Positions 9,642 through 18,008 of a stretch of 64,000 nt of DNA are shown here, piece by piece. Origin of the DNA: Erythrobacter sp. HL-111 (lineage in GTDB: Bacteria > Pseudomonadota > Alphaproteobacteria > Sphingomonadales > Sphingomonadaceae); NCBI RefSeq assembly GCF_900105095.1, contig NZ_LT629743.1:3031501-3095500 (forward strand), written 5' to 3'. The notes below the pieces were generated by a model that ran no database searches, had not been told where the DNA came from, and worked only from the letters and a program-made list of their open reading frames with translations. The position numbers and the translations under genes are program-made. Each line of letters opens with the position of its first letter. Position 1 is the first letter of the stretch.

Positions 9642-10271
9642 ATGCTGCGACCCCTTTCCCCCGCCCGCCCCCCGCTGCTCGCCGCTGCCGCCGCGGCGCT
9701 CGTGCTCGCGCTGGCGGGCTGCGTCAGCCTTGGCGGGGGTGAACCGCCCGAAAGCCTGCTCACCCTCCATTCGACCGCCAGCGCGCCCGAAGGCGCGGGC
9801 GCGCGCGCCGGGGCCGGGGCGGGCGCGGGAGCGATCCTGGTGATGACGCCCGAGGCCCCGGCAAAGCTCGACGTGCTGCGCGTGCCGGTGGCGGTCAGCG
9901 AGACCGAGATCGCCTACCTCAGGGAAGCCTACTGGGTCGAAAAGCCTGCCCGCCTGTTTCGCCGCCTGCTGGGCGAGACGCTGCGGACCCGGACCGACGC
10001 GCTGGTGATCGACAGCGACGACACCCCGACCGAACCGCGCGTGAAGCTGAGGGGCACGCTGATCGACATGGGCTACGACGCGTCGGCGCGCGCGGCGGTG
10101 GTGCGCTTCGACGCGGTCCGCACCGACATCGACGGGGGCGCCGTCTCCCGCCGGTTCGAGGCGATCGAGAGCGGCGTCGAGGCCGAGGCGGCCGCGGTCG
10201 GCCCCGCGCTCAACCGTGCCGCCAACCGCGTCGCCGCCGACATTGCCGACTGGGTCGCGACCGAGGGTTGA
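9642..10271 (+). CDS. ABC-type transport auxiliary lipoprotein (PqiC-like)
   Basis: A predicted outer-membrane lipoprotein, 209 aa, last gene of the mla-like operon and only 6 bp after the MCE gene. The N-terminal signal ends in the lipobox LAGC with Cys27. An Ala/Gly-rich linker (about residues 45-62) follows, then a domain with the PqiC/ABC-auxiliary pattern: LDVLRVPVAVSETEIAYLREAYWVEKPARLFRRLL. In E. coli PqiC is the outer-membrane partner of the PqiB tunnel. The gene here probably plays the MlaA/PqiC role for this system, which is inferred from synteny. The Gly/Ala linker is encoded by GC-rich near-repeats. Confidence 0.85.
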   Translation: MLRPLSPARPPLLAAAAAALVLALAGCVSLGGGEPPESLLTLHSTASAPEGAGARAGAGAGAGAILVMTPEAPAKLDVLRVPVAVSETEIAYLREAYWVEKPARLFRRLLGETLRTRTDALVIDSDDTPTEPRVKLRGTLIDMGYDASARAAVVRFDAVRTDIDGGAVSRRFEAIESGVEAEAAAVGPALNRAANRVAADIADWVATEG

Positions 10272-10320
10272 AGCGGTTTTCCTCGCAGCGGGATCGCCGC
10301 GCGAGCCGGAAAAAGGCGCC

Positions 10321-11073
10321 CTAGACGCTCCCGTGTCCGGCCGCGCCTCCCTGCGCTGCGAACCCCTGCGACGCCGCCAACCGGGCGAACCGCCACGCCG
10401 CGAGGAAATCGCGCTCGCGCCGGGCGCGCCGTTCCTCGGCCTCGTGATCGCGGCCCCAGAGTTCGGCCTGCCATTCCTCCTCGAGGCTCGCCGCCCGCCA
10501 CAGCGCGCGCGCCGCATCCTCCTGCGCCGTCTCCCGCGCCAGCGCCGACAGCCCGACGACGAGCGAGGCGGCGAGCGCGGTCATCGCTTCGAGCGCGGCG
10601 AGGCGGAACGGGTTTTCGGCGAGCATCCGCGCGTGCAGGCGTTCCATCTGGCGGGCGCCCTGCGGGCGGTGGACGATCCCGCTGACCCGGACCAGCGCCG
10701 CACCTTCGCGCGCCTCGAAAGCGGACAGCAGCGGCTCCCAGACCTGTTCCTGCCGTTCGAACAGCGGCTCGTCCGGGTCGGCGCGGTAGCACAGCGTGTC
10801 CGTCTCGCCATAGGCGATGAGCTTGTCGGCCACCGCCTCGGGCGCCGGCGCGACGACGTCGATCGCGTAGTCGGCCATGTCGCGCATCGGGAAGGCCCCG
10901 GGGTCGATCATCTCGCCCGTCCTGTCCCATTCCTCCGCGAGCGCCTGCGCGAGCGGCTCGGAAGGCACGACCTGCGGCCGGCCCTGCGGCGTGCGGACCC
11001 TGCGCGCATCGAGCGTGACCTGCCACCCGCCCTCGGCCCGTTCGAGCGCGACCCGGTCCCAGAACCGTTTCAC
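10321..11073 (-). CDS. ATP12 family chaperone for F1-ATPase assembly
   Basis: A member of the ATP12 family, which in mitochondria binds the F1 alpha subunit during ATP synthase assembly and is widespread in alphaproteobacteria. The 250-aa product opens KRFWDRVALERAEGGW, has the family core LDARRVRTPQGRPQVVPSEPLAQALAEEWD, and includes TDTLCYRADPDEPLFERQ. The GTG start overlaps the previous gene's stop (GTGA), which decides the start over an in-frame ATG far upstream. It is the last gene of a coupled six-gene minus-strand string. The final ~15 residues are Gly/Ala rich. Confidence 0.9.
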   Translation of the reverse strand: MKRFWDRVALERAEGGWQVTLDARRVRTPQGRPQVVPSEPLAQALAEEWDRTGEMIDPGAFPMRDMADYAIDVVAPAPEAVADKLIAYGETDTLCYRADPDEPLFERQEQVWEPLLSAFEAREGAALVRVSGIVHRPQGARQMERLHARMLAENPFRLAALEAMTALAASLVVGLSALARETAQEDAARALWRAASLEEEWQAELWGRDHEAEERRARRERDFLAAWRFARLAASQGFAAQGGAAGHGSV

Positions 11074-11291
11074 CGCTCGCGCTCCGCGCGTTTCCAGCGG
11101 CGCACCATCAGCGTGGGAAGGAAGAAGAAGGCGAGCAGGCCCGCGACCGCCAGCGCCGCGCCGAGCGACCACGGACCGGGGATCACCTGCCGCGCCATCG
11201 CGAGGCCGACCAGCAGCACCGCGATGCCGCCGATCCGCACCGCGTTCATGGCTAGATAGCGCCGCCGCGCGGTTTCCTCCGCGCCGTTCAC
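11070..11291 (-). CDS. Small two-helix membrane protein, 73 aa
   Basis: No family is recognised. The start GTG overlaps the HAD phosphatase stop (GTGA), and its TGA overlaps the ATP12 start in the same way, so it is translated as part of the coupled string. An internal ATG at residue 15 is an alternative start. Two hydrophobic helices are clear: VRIGGIAVLLVGLAMARQVI and LGAALAVAGLLAFFFLPTLMV, with a basic C-terminus (RRWKRAERER). The basic tail after helix 2 suggests both ends are cytoplasmic. The location between the phosphatase and ATP12 genes is typical of small sphingomonad membrane proteins of unknown role. Confidence 0.75.
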   Translation of the reverse strand: MNGAEETARRRYLAMNAVRIGGIAVLLVGLAMARQVIPGPWSLGAALAVAGLLAFFFLPTLMVRRWKRAERER

Positions 11292-11965
11292 GCGCCGCGC
11301 TCCGGTCCGTCGGCCAGCATGGCGGCCAGGTCCTCGACCGTCTGCGCGACGGCGCGCGCGCCGGTGGCGATCAGTTCGTCCGGGCTGTGGTAGCCCCACG
11401 CGACCCCGATCGCGGGCACCCGCGCGGCCGCCGCCATCTGCATGTCGTAACTGGTGTCCCCGATCATCACCGCCTCGGCCGGGTCCGCCCCCGCCTCGAA
11501 CAGCGCCGCCTCGAGCATCGCGGGATGCGGTTTCGAGGGGTGCCGGTCGGCGGTCTGGACCGAAACGAAGAAATCCGCGATCCCGTGCACCGCGAGGCAG
11601 GCGGCGAGCCCGCGGTCCGACTTGCCGGTGGCGACCGCAAGGCTCCACCCGGACGCGCGCAGCCGCGCGAGGAGGTCCGCGATCCCGTCATAGAGCGGTT
11701 CGTCGAGCAGGCCTTCCTCGCGCCGGGCGCGGAAGCTCGACCTGTAGAACTCGGTCACCTCGCGCGCCTTGCCCTCCTCGATGCCCGGGGAAAGCTCGCG
11801 CACCGCGACCGGCAGGGAAAGGCCGACCATGCGGCGCACCAGCGCGGGATCGGGCGCGGCGAGCTGCGCGCGGGTGAAGGCGCGCTCCATCGCCCAGCAG
11901 ACATCGGCCTGCCCGTCGACGAGCGTGCCGTCGCAATCGAACACGGCGAGCCGCGCCCCGCTCAT
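11288..11965 (-). CDS. HAD-IA family hydrolase, phosphoglycolate phosphatase-like
   Basis: A haloacid-dehalogenase superfamily phosphatase of 225 aa. Motif I is FDCDGTLVD (nucleophile Asp10, acid Asp12), motif II is the Thr in LAVATGKSD, the conserved Lys is in HPSKPHP, and motif IV is MIGDTSYDMQMA (Asp170, Asp174). A helical cap lies between motifs I and II (about residues 15-90), as in subfamily IA enzymes such as Gph. The substrate cannot be read from sequence. The start ATG overlaps the stop of the PaiB-like gene (ATGA), indicating translational coupling. Confidence 0.9.
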   Translation of the reverse strand: MSGARLAVFDCDGTLVDGQADVCWAMERAFTRAQLAAPDPALVRRMVGLSLPVAVRELSPGIEEGKAREVTEFYRSSFRARREEGLLDEPLYDGIADLLARLRASGWSLAVATGKSDRGLAACLAVHGIADFFVSVQTADRHPSKPHPAMLEAALFEAGADPAEAVMIGDTSYDMQMAAAARVPAIGVAWGYHSPDELIATGARAVAQTVEDLAAMLADGPERGA

Positions 11966-12561
11966 GCCGGAAGGCTCCGCACCAGATGCGCCAGCGCCGC
12001 GGCCCCCGCATCCTCGAGCCCGGCGGCGATCCGCGCGCGCTCCGCGGCGCTTTTCTTCTGCGATAGCTTCACGGTCGGCCGCCACGCCTCCACGTCCATC
12101 TCGAACCCGACGATGCCGCGGAACAGGTTCGCCCAGACCCGCTCGGACGCTTCCCCGGCCCGCCACGGCTCCCCGCCGAGCCGCCCCTCGTGCCTGAGGA
12201 TCGCGGCGTGGAGGAAGGCCTCCAGCTCTTCGTCCGACAGGCGCCGCACCCGGCCTTCCAGTTCGAGCGCGAGGTAATCCCACGTCGGCACGGTGTCGCG
12301 ATCGTCGTACCAGCGCGGGCTGACATAGGCGTCCGGGCCGTTGGCCACGATCAGCGCCCGCCCGCCCGCGAGATGCCGCGTAAGGGCATTGCCGCGCGAA
12401 AGGTGGAACTGCACCGGCCCGTCGCATGTGGTGAGCAGGGGCGTGTGCGCCACGCGCGGGCCGTCGGGGGTGGCGGCGAAGATCATGCCGAAGGCGATTT
12501 CCTCGATCAGGCTTTCGAACAGGGCGCGGTCGTCGCTGCGATAGGCGGGATCGGGATGCAT
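11962..12561 (-). CDS. PaiB-like FMN-binding protein
   Basis: A 199-aa protein of the PaiB / FMN-binding split-barrel family, formerly called a negative transcriptional regulator in Bacillus. The N-terminal MHPDPAYR is typical, followed by IAFGMIFAATPDGPRVAHTPLL and QFHLSRGNAL, and then the SPRWYDDRDTVPTWDYLALELEGR block that is highly characteristic of this family. Binding of FMN or a related cofactor is likely; the physiological role in proteobacteria is not settled. Start and stop both overlap neighbours (TGATG with the pseudouridine synthase gene, ATGA with the HAD gene). Confidence 0.88.
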   Translation of the reverse strand: MHPDPAYRSDDRALFESLIEEIAFGMIFAATPDGPRVAHTPLLTTCDGPVQFHLSRGNALTRHLAGGRALIVANGPDAYVSPRWYDDRDTVPTWDYLALELEGRVRRLSDEELEAFLHAAILRHEGRLGGEPWRAGEASERVWANLFRGIVGFEMDVEAWRPTVKLSQKKSAAERARIAAGLEDAGAAALAHLVRSLPA

Positions 12562-13832
12562 CAGCGCGGGCGCCCCTTGCCCTTGCCCGAAGGCCTGCCC
12601 GAAGGCCTGCCCGAAGGCTTGCCGAGGCCTTTCGGCGCCCCCTTGCCCTTGCCCCTGTCCTTGCCCCAGTCCTTGCCCTTGCCCTTGTCCTTGTCGGCCC
12701 TGTTCGCATCGCCGCGCGCGCGGCGGGGGGCGCGGGTTTCCTTTCTCGCCTGCTTGAAGTGGCGACGCGCGGCCAGCTTCTTTTCGGCGGGCGTGCGCTC
12801 CTGCGGTTCGTCGCGGATCGGCGCTGCGTCGGACAGCGCCGGGTCGAAGCCGAGGGATTCCATGCTCGCGGCGAAATGATCGGGCAGGTCCGCGGTCACG
12901 TCGAGCTTGCCGCCTCCCGTCTCCCTGGCATTGCCCCTGCTTTCGGGCGTGCCGATGATCAGGCGGCGGGCGTGGAGGTGCATCTTGCGGCTGATCGCCC
13001 CGGTGAGGAAGGCATCCTGCCCGCCATACTTGCCGTCGCCGACGATGGGATGGCCGATCGCGGCCATGTGGACGCGCAGCTGGTGGGTGCGCCCGGTGAG
13101 CGGTTCGAGTTCCACCCAGGCGGCCTTCTGCCCGGCCCGTTCGACCACGCGGTAGCGGGTCCGCGCGACCTGCCCGTTCTCCTCGTCGACGTGCATCTTC
13201 TCGCCGCCCGTGCCCGGCTGCTTGGCGAGCGGGGCGTCGATCGTGCCTTCGCGCACCTCGGGCACCCCGACGACGAGCGCCCAGTAGATCTTGCGCGCGC
13301 TGCGCCCCGAAAACCGCTTGGAATAGCTCGCCGCGCTGCCCGGCGTCTTCGCGACCAGCAGGACCCCGCTCGTGTCCTTGTCGAGCCGGTGGACGAGCCG
13401 CGGCCGGGGCTCGCCCGGTTCGACGAAGGCATCGAGCAGGCCGTCGACGTGCCTCGTCGTCTTGCTCCCGCCCTGGGTCGCGAGGCCGGGAGGCTTGTTG
13501 AGCACGATGGCAGAGGGCGTTTCGCGGATAACGAGGCCGCGCGCCTCGGCGATCTCGGCCTCGGTCAGCTCGCGCCGCTTCGGCGGGGGCTTGCCGCCCT
13601 TCGCCTCGCCTCCCGGGGGCACGCGCAGGACCTGTCCCGCCGCCAGCCGGTCTTCGGGCTTCACGCGCCTGCCGTCGAGGCGCAGCTGGCCGGTGCGCGC
13701 CCAGCGCGAGACGGTGGCGAAGCCGACGCGCGGCAGATTGCGCTTGAACCAGCGATCGAGCCTTATGCCGTCGTCGTCCGGCGCGATCGTGAACTGGCGC
13801 ACGTCGCCCGATGGACCCCCGGCAAGGCTCAT
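12561..13832 (-). CDS. RluA-family pseudouridine synthase with basic repeat tail
   Basis: A pseudouridine synthase acting on RNA, most likely large-subunit rRNA. The 423-aa protein has an N-terminal S4-like RNA-binding domain (about 20-75, IRLDRWFKRNLPRVGFATVSRW). The RluA catalytic domain follows, with the signature RLVHRLDKDTSGVLLVAKT, where the Asp in HRLDKDTSG is the nucleophile. The last ~60 residues are a Lys/Gly/Pro/Ser-rich low-complexity tail built from KG and SGRP repeats, which could add RNA affinity. The ATG whose sequence overlaps the crcB stop (ATGA) is preferred over an ATG 11 codons upstream. Which uridine is modified cannot be read from sequence. Confidence 0.88.
   Translation of the reverse strand: MSLAGGPSGDVRQFTIAPDDDGIRLDRWFKRNLPRVGFATVSRWARTGQLRLDGRRVKPEDRLAAGQVLRVPPGGEAKGGKPPPKRRELTEAEIAEARGLVIRETPSAIVLNKPPGLATQGGSKTTRHVDGLLDAFVEPGEPRPRLVHRLDKDTSGVLLVAKTPGSAASYSKRFSGRSARKIYWALVVGVPEVREGTIDAPLAKQPGTGGEKMHVDEENGQVARTRYRVVERAGQKAAWVELEPLTGRTHQLRVHMAAIGHPIVGDGKYGGQDAFLTGAISRKMHLHARRLIIGTPESRGNARETGGGKLDVTADLPDHFAASMESLGFDPALSDAAPIRDEPQERTPAEKKLAARRHFKQARKETRAPRRARGDANRADKDKGKGKDWGKDRGKGKGAPKGLGKPSGRPSGRPSGKGKGRPR
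12585..12620. repeat. 12-bp tandem repeat inside pseudouridine synthase gene
   Basis: Three consecutive copies of GCCCGAAGGCCT (the last with one change) encode the SGRP repeats of the synthase tail. A further irregular CTTGCC/CTTGTC array (about 12637-12695) encodes the KGK repeats. Copy number could vary by slippage without shifting the frame. Confidence 0.85.
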
Positions 13833-14242
13833 GCCAGCCCCCGCATGATCGCAAGGCCGAGCCACAGCGCGGCCAGTCCCGCCGCGATCGAGAACCCGGC
13901 ATAGACCAGGGCGACGCCGGTCGCCCCGCGCTCGATCAGCTGGAGCATCTCCAGCCCGAAGGCGCTGAAGGTGGTGAACCCGCCGAGCAGGCCGACGCCG
14001 AGCAGGAGCCGCAGCGTCTCCCCGCTTCCGCCGAGCCGCGCGAGCCAGCCGAACAGCAGGCCCATGAGGCCGCAGCCGATCACGTTGGCGGCGAGCGTCG
14101 CCCAGGGAAAGGCGGCGACCTGCACCGGGCCGAGCGCCTGGACGACCGCCCGGCCGAGCTGGTAGCGCGCGAGCGCGCCGATCGCGCCGCCGGCCATGAC
14201 CAGCAGCGAGGCGAGCAGGGGGGTGGGGGCAATCGCGCTCAT
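13829..14242 (-). CDS. crcB: fluoride efflux channel FluC/CrcB
   Basis: A small fluoride channel in the inner membrane, 137 aa, with four hydrophobic helices. It carries the family signatures GGAIGALARYQLGR in helix 1, NVIGCGLMGLLFG in helix 2 and GGFTTFSAFGLE in helix 3, the last being the fluoride-path Phe/Thr segment. A dual-topology dimer is expected from the family. It is the first gene of the coupled minus-strand string ending with ATP12. No recognisable fluoride riboswitch was found in the 228 bp upstream. Confidence 0.93.
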   Translation of the reverse strand: MSAIAPTPLLASLLVMAGGAIGALARYQLGRAVVQALGPVQVAAFPWATLAANVIGCGLMGLLFGWLARLGGSGETLRLLLGVGLLGGFTTFSAFGLEMLQLIERGATGVALVYAGFSIAAGLAALWLGLAIMRGLA

Positions 14243-14415
14243 CGCTCCCGCCCCCTTAGCGAGAGAGCGCCTGCCTGCCTAGCGCGGCGGGCGGCAAGCC
14301 TGTAGGAAACCTTGCAATTCCGCCGCTCCTGCGGTATTACGCTGCATCGCCAGCGCGTGTCCCGGTGCAAAACCTGCGGATTCGCGCCTGTTTTAGCGTC
14401 CATTTTGCGCGCAAT

Positions 14416-14434
14416 CCCGCCGACTCGCGGCGGG
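14416..14434 (+). promoter_or_regulatory. Hairpin in the rpsU leader
   Basis: CCCGCCG-actcg-CGGCGGG is a perfect 7-bp stem, 36 bp upstream of the rpsU start, followed by a U-containing stretch (CTCTGTGTGTTTTG). It could be a weak attenuator in the ribosomal-protein leader or the end of an unseen transcript. Regulation is not shown by the sequence. Confidence 0.3.
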
Positions 14435-14470
14435 CTCTGTGTGTTTTGCGAAAAGAGGTAGAAGCCGTTT

Positions 14471-14677
14471 ATGCAAATCATCGTCCGCGATAACAATGTC
14501 GACCAGGCCCTTCGTGCTCTGAAGAAGAAGCTCCAGCGCGAAGGCGTTTATCGCGAGATGAAGCTGCGGCGTCATTACGAAAAGCCGAGCGAGAAGCGCG
14601 CCCGCGAAAAGGCCGCCGCCGTGCGCCGCGCGCGCAAGCTCGAACGCAAGCGGGCCGAACGCGACGGGGCGAAGTGA
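14471..14677 (+). CDS. rpsU: 30S ribosomal protein S21
   Basis: A small-subunit ribosomal protein of 68 aa that helps in translation initiation. It starts [25 protein letters not shown] and continues [30 protein letters not shown], the typical S21 sequence, very basic in the C-terminal half. A GAGG Shine-Dalgarno lies about 11 bp upstream of the ATG. It is monocistronic, with a good terminator 100 bp downstream. Confidence 0.97.
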   Translation: MQIIVRDNNVDQALRALKKKLQREGVYREMKLRRHYEKPSEKRAREKAAAVRRARKLERKRAERDGAK

Positions 14678-14776
14678 CCCGGTGAACTGACGGGGTGAGG
14701 TGACGGATTAGCCCGGTTTCAACGGCGGGCTCCCTGATCGCCTTGCGCTTGAATCCACAAACCGATTGAGCCATCA

Positions 14777-14802
14777 GGGCGCGGCAGATCCCGCGCCCTT
14801 TT
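14777..14802 (+). terminator. Rho-independent terminator after rpsU
   Basis: The stem GGGCGCGG / CCGCGCCC closes a 6-nt loop and is followed directly by TTTT. It separates rpsU from the FKBP-gatC genes. Confidence 0.75.
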
Positions 14803-14867
14803 GCTTGGGGCGGCGCGCCTGACGGCACGCCTTTCGATACGCCTTTCGCTACCAGGAAACCCGTTCA

Positions 14868-15473
14868 ATGGCCGAAGTTACCCGCGTTCCCATCCAGCCC
14901 GTCGCCAAGGGCTCGCTCACCAAGCTGTGGCTCGGCGTGATCCTCGCCGTGCTCGTCGGCGGCGGGCTCGCCTGGGCCGCCATGACCCGCGGGCTCAACG
15001 TCGAAACCCTTGTCGAAGGCGAGGGCGACACGATCGAAGCCGGCGACGTCGCCTGGGTCAAATACACCGGCAAGCTCGCCTCGACCGGCGAGGTGTTCGA
15101 CCAGACGCAGGAACTCCCGCCGCAGATCGCGCAGGTCGTCCGTTCGATCTTTCCCGAAGGCTCGCCCTGGGAAATGCAGGAAGGGACGATGATCCCCGGC
15201 TTCTTCGACGGCCTCCTGCAGATGCGCGAGGGCGGGACCTACGAACTCTTCATCCCCGCCGACCAGGCCTATGGCGACCAGCCGCCCGAAGGCTCGCCGA
15301 TCCCGCCGGGGGCCGATCTCGTCTTCGAGATCGAGGTCACCGGCGTGATGAGCCAGGAGAAATACGAGCGCGACATGGCTGTGCTGCAGCGGCTGATGCA
15401 GTCGCAGATGGGCGGTCCTCCGGGCGCTGGCGGGCCGCAGGGTCCCCCGCCGACCCTTCCCCAAGGCGAGTAA
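14868..15473 (+). CDS. FKBP-type peptidyl-prolyl cis-trans isomerase, membrane-anchored
   Basis: A 201-aa protein with an uncleaved-looking N-terminal helix (about residues 21-40, LWLGVILAVLVGGGLAWAA) and an FKBP domain on the periplasmic side. The domain shows VAWVKYTGKLASTGEVFDQT, the central GTMIPGFFDGLLQMREGG and the YELFIPADQAYGDQPPEG loop, ending in ADLVFEIEVTGV. This is the standard FKBP layout. The C-terminus is Gly/Pro rich. It probably helps fold envelope proteins. It lies 12 bp before gatC, so co-transcription with the gat genes is likely. Confidence 0.92.
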   Translation: MAEVTRVPIQPVAKGSLTKLWLGVILAVLVGGGLAWAAMTRGLNVETLVEGEGDTIEAGDVAWVKYTGKLASTGEVFDQTQELPPQIAQVVRSIFPEGSPWEMQEGTMIPGFFDGLLQMREGGTYELFIPADQAYGDQPPEGSPIPPGADLVFEIEVTGVMSQEKYERDMAVLQRLMQSQMGGPPGAGGPQGPPPTLPQGE

Positions 15474-15485
15474 GGGGGCACGAGG

Positions 15486-15788
15486 ATGTCCGTCACACGC
15501 GAACAGGTCGCCAAGATCGCCAGCCTCGCCCGCATCCGCATGAGCGAGGAGGAACTGGACCGCATGGCGCCCGAACTCTCGCAGATCCTCGATTGGGTCG
15601 AACAGCTCGGCGAGGTCGACGTCAGCGGGATCGAGCCGATGAGTGCGGTGATCCCCAACACGCTGCGCCTGCGCGCCGACGAGGTCGATGCCGACCCGCT
15701 CACCGGCGGCAACCGCCGCGACGACGTGCTCGCCAACGCCCCGGTCGCGGAGCACGGGTTTTTCGCCGTGCCGAAGGTGATCGAATGA
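15486..15788 (+). CDS. gatC: aspartyl/glutamyl-tRNA(Asn/Gln) amidotransferase subunit C
   Basis: The small subunit of the GatCAB amidotransferase, which converts misacylated Glu-tRNA(Gln) or Asp-tRNA(Asn) to the correct amide. The 100-aa protein has the family pattern [34 protein letters not shown], then the conserved [10 protein letters not shown] and [22 protein letters not shown]. GatC clamps GatA and GatB together. It sits directly upstream of gatA, separated by a 130-bp spacer with two palindromes. Confidence 0.96.
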   Translation: MSVTREQVAKIASLARIRMSEEELDRMAPELSQILDWVEQLGEVDVSGIEPMSAVIPNTLRLRADEVDADPLTGGNRRDDVLANAPVAEHGFFAVPKVIE

Positions 15789-15828
15789 CCCGTCACCTCG
15801 CATCGAAGGCCCCCGCGCACCGCCTTGT

Positions 15829-15905
15829 CCTTCCCGCGAAAGCGGGAGCCCGGGGCAGCGGGCACGGCACCTCGGAATTCTGGGTCCCCGCTTTCGCGGG
15901 GATGA
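15829..15905. repeat. Paired palindromes between gatC and gatA
   Basis: Two hairpins, TCCCGC-gaaa-GCGGGA and TCCCCGC-tttc-GCGGGGA, stand about 37 bp apart in the gatC-gatA spacer. They share the CCCGCGAAAGCGGG style core and are in inverted orientation, as in REP/BIME units. Similar GGTCCCCGC-type cores occur at 45067-45088 and 62884-62908. Their place inside an operon suggests that they do not fully stop transcription. Confidence 0.75.
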
Positions 15906-15918
15906 CGGTGGAACGGTA

Positions 15919-17415
15919 ATGACTGAACTCACCCAACTGGGCATCAAGGCGATCCGCGACGGCGTGCGCGCCGGCGACTTCACCGCGCGCGAGGTGGCGG
16001 AAGCCTTCAACGCCGCCGTCGCCGGGGCGGCGGACCTCAACGCCTTCATCGTGACGACGCCCGAACACGCGCTCGCCGCGGCGGACGAGACGGACCAGGC
16101 GCGCGCCGCCGGGGACGAGCTCGGGCCGATGGCGGGCGTGCCGATCGGGATGAAGGACCTCTTCGCGACGCGCGGCGTCCAGACCAGCGCGGCGAGCCAC
16201 ATCCTCGAAGGGTTCAGGCCCGAATACGAATCGACCGTCAGCCAGAACCTCTGGAAGGCGGGCGCGGGGATGCTCGGCAAGCTCAACCTCGACCAGTTCG
16301 CAATGGGTTCGTCGAACGAGACGAGTTATTTCGGCAATGTCGCTTCGCCCTGGCGCAAGGCCGACAGCAACGCCGCCATGAGCCCGGGCGGCTCCTCCGG
16401 CGGGTCCTCGGCGGCGGTGGCGGCACGCATCGCCCCGGCGGCGACCGGAACCGACACCGGCGGATCGATCCGTCAGCCTGCCGCCTTCACCGGCATCTGC
16501 GGGATCAAGCCGACCTATGGCCGCTGCTCGCGCTGGGGCGTGGTCGCCTTCGCCTCCAGCCTCGACCAGGCCGGGCCGATGGCGCGCTCGGTCGAGGACT
16601 GCGCGATCATGCTGGGCGCGATGGCGGGCTTCGATCCCAAGGACGCGACCAGCCTCGACCTGCCCGTGCCCGACTGGGAGGGCGCGCTGTCCTCCGACCT
16701 GCGCGGCAGGAAAGTCGGCATCCCCCGGGAGTACCGGATGGAGGGGACCGACCAGGCCATCCTCGACAGCTGGGAACAGGGCAAGGCGTGGCTGAAGGAC
16801 GCGGGCGCGGAGATCGTCGACGTCTCCCTGCCGCACACGAAATACGCGCTGCCCGCCTATTACATCATCGCACCTGCCGAAGCCTCGTCCAACCTCGCGC
16901 GCTATGACGGCGTGCGCTATGGCCTGCGCGAACTGCCGGCCATGAAGGACGGGGAGCGCGCAGGTTTGCAGGACATGTATGCCGAAACGCGCGAGGCGGG
17001 TTTCGGCGACGAGGTCAAGCGGCGCATCCTGATCGGCACCTACGTGCTCTCGGCGGGCTTTTACGACGCCTATTACAACCAGGCGCAGAAGGTCCGCGCG
17101 CTCGTCGCCCGCGATTTCGAGCGCGCCTTTGCCGAGGTCGACCTGATCCTCGCCCCGACCACGCCCACCGCGAGCTTCCCGCTGGGCTCGATGAACGACG
17201 ATCCGCTGACCATGTACCTGAACGATGTCTTTGCGGTTCCCGCCAGCCTTGCGGGGCTGCCCGCGATGAGCGTTCCGGCCGGGCTCAACCCCGACGGTCT
17301 GCCGCTGGGGCTGCAACTGGTCGGGCGGCCGTTCGACGAACAGGGCGTACTCGATGCGGGGCTCGCGATCGAACAGCGCGCCGGGTTCGACCATGCGCCG
17401 GAGAAGTGGTGGTGA
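15919..17415 (+). CDS. gatA: aspartyl/glutamyl-tRNA(Asn/Gln) amidotransferase subunit A
   Basis: The amidase subunit of GatCAB that releases ammonia from glutamine. The 498-aa protein carries the amidase signature: catalytic Lys in [14 protein letters not shown], the cis-Ser/Ser pair in [17 protein letters not shown], and [15 protein letters not shown]. The [13 protein letters not shown] segment near the C-terminus is also typical of GatA. The stop overlaps the start of the next small gene, so the two are coupled. Confidence 0.97.
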   Translation: MTELTQLGIKAIRDGVRAGDFTAREVAEAFNAAVAGAADLNAFIVTTPEHALAAADETDQARAAGDELGPMAGVPIGMKDLFATRGVQTSAASHILEGFRPEYESTVSQNLWKAGAGMLGKLNLDQFAMGSSNETSYFGNVASPWRKADSNAAMSPGGSSGGSSAAVAARIAPAATGTDTGGSIRQPAAFTGICGIKPTYGRCSRWGVVAFASSLDQAGPMARSVEDCAIMLGAMAGFDPKDATSLDLPVPDWEGALSSDLRGRKVGIPREYRMEGTDQAILDSWEQGKAWLKDAGAEIVDVSLPHTKYALPAYYIIAPAEASSNLARYDGVRYGLRELPAMKDGERAGLQDMYAETREAGFGDEVKRRILIGTYVLSAGFYDAYYNQAQKVRALVARDFERAFAEVDLILAPTTPTASFPLGSMNDDPLTMYLNDVFAVPASLAGLPAMSVPAGLNPDGLPLGLQLVGRPFDEQGVLDAGLAIEQRAGFDHAPEKWW

Positions 17416-17795
17416 GCCATTTCGAATGGGCGGCCATCGGGTTGATCCTGTTCGGCATGGTCCTGCCCTTCTGGACGCTGACCGTCATCGCCCTGCGCCG
17501 CGCGTCGAAGGAGCCGCGCCGGGGCGAGGTTCCCGCGTCCGAGCGGGTGCTGCGCTACAACGCGATCATGGACTATCTCCATCGCGCCTGCCGCAAGGGC
17601 CCGGCCGAGGGGCAGAGCGGTGCCTCCTTCATCGCCGCCGTGCGCGAGCTCAGGAACTATCCCGAACACCGCGACCTGACCGTGCTCTTCCTCGAAGAGA
17701 TCAACGTCAGCGGCACGGGCAAGTTCAACGAGCTCGCCAAGCGCGAAATCCGCGCGGCGGAGGAATATCTCCTCGCGCTGAAGGAGGATGCGTGA
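17412..17795 (+). CDS. Small membrane-anchored protein between gatA and gatB, 127 aa
   Basis: No family is recognised. One N-terminal transmembrane helix (about residues 5-25, [22 protein letters not shown]) is followed by a soluble helical domain with conserved-looking segments [19 protein letters not shown] and [28 protein letters not shown]. Three GTG codons in a row are possible starts. The third is chosen because GGAG lies 8 bp before it and because it forms a GTGA overlap with the gatA stop. Codon use is GC3-rich, as in gatA. The position suggests only co-expression with GatCAB. Confidence 0.75.
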   Translation: MSHFEWAAIGLILFGMVLPFWTLTVIALRRASKEPRRGEVPASERVLRYNAIMDYLHRACRKGPAEGQSGASFIAAVRELRNYPEHRDLTVLFLEEINVSGTGKFNELAKREIRAAEEYLLALKEDA

Positions 17796-17798
17796 GCA

Positions 17799-18008
17799 AT
17801 GCTCTTCGCGACGATCTTCCTGTTGTGCTTCGTGGCGCTGGCGGGCGTCGTGATATACCTCTCGCGCACGATCGAGCATGGCGAAGCGCGATTCGATTCG
17901 AGCGGGAAGGTAATCCGCGACGAACCCGAAGACCCGCAGGACGCCGCGCGCCCCGCGCAGCGCCTGTCCGAAACCGACCCGTCCCGCAAGGCAGATGACC
18001 ATGAGTGA
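17799..18008 (+). CDS. Small single-helix membrane protein, 69 aa
   Basis: No family is recognised. The N-terminal helix [20 protein letters not shown] (residues 2-21) is followed by a hydrophilic, acidic, Pro/Ala-containing tail, so it looks like a bitopic inner-membrane protein with the tail in the cytoplasm. It begins 3 bp after the preceding small gene and its stop overlaps the gatB start by 8 bp. The tight packing supports a real gene despite its size. Confidence 0.65.
   Translation: MLFATIFLLCFVALAGVVIYLSRTIEHGEARFDSSGKVIRDEPEDPQDAARPAQRLSETDPSRKADDHE

Noticed and set aside
14243..14470. Fluoride riboswitch upstream of crcB
   Set aside because: No pseudoknot-like conserved core of that class could be found by eye on the minus strand.
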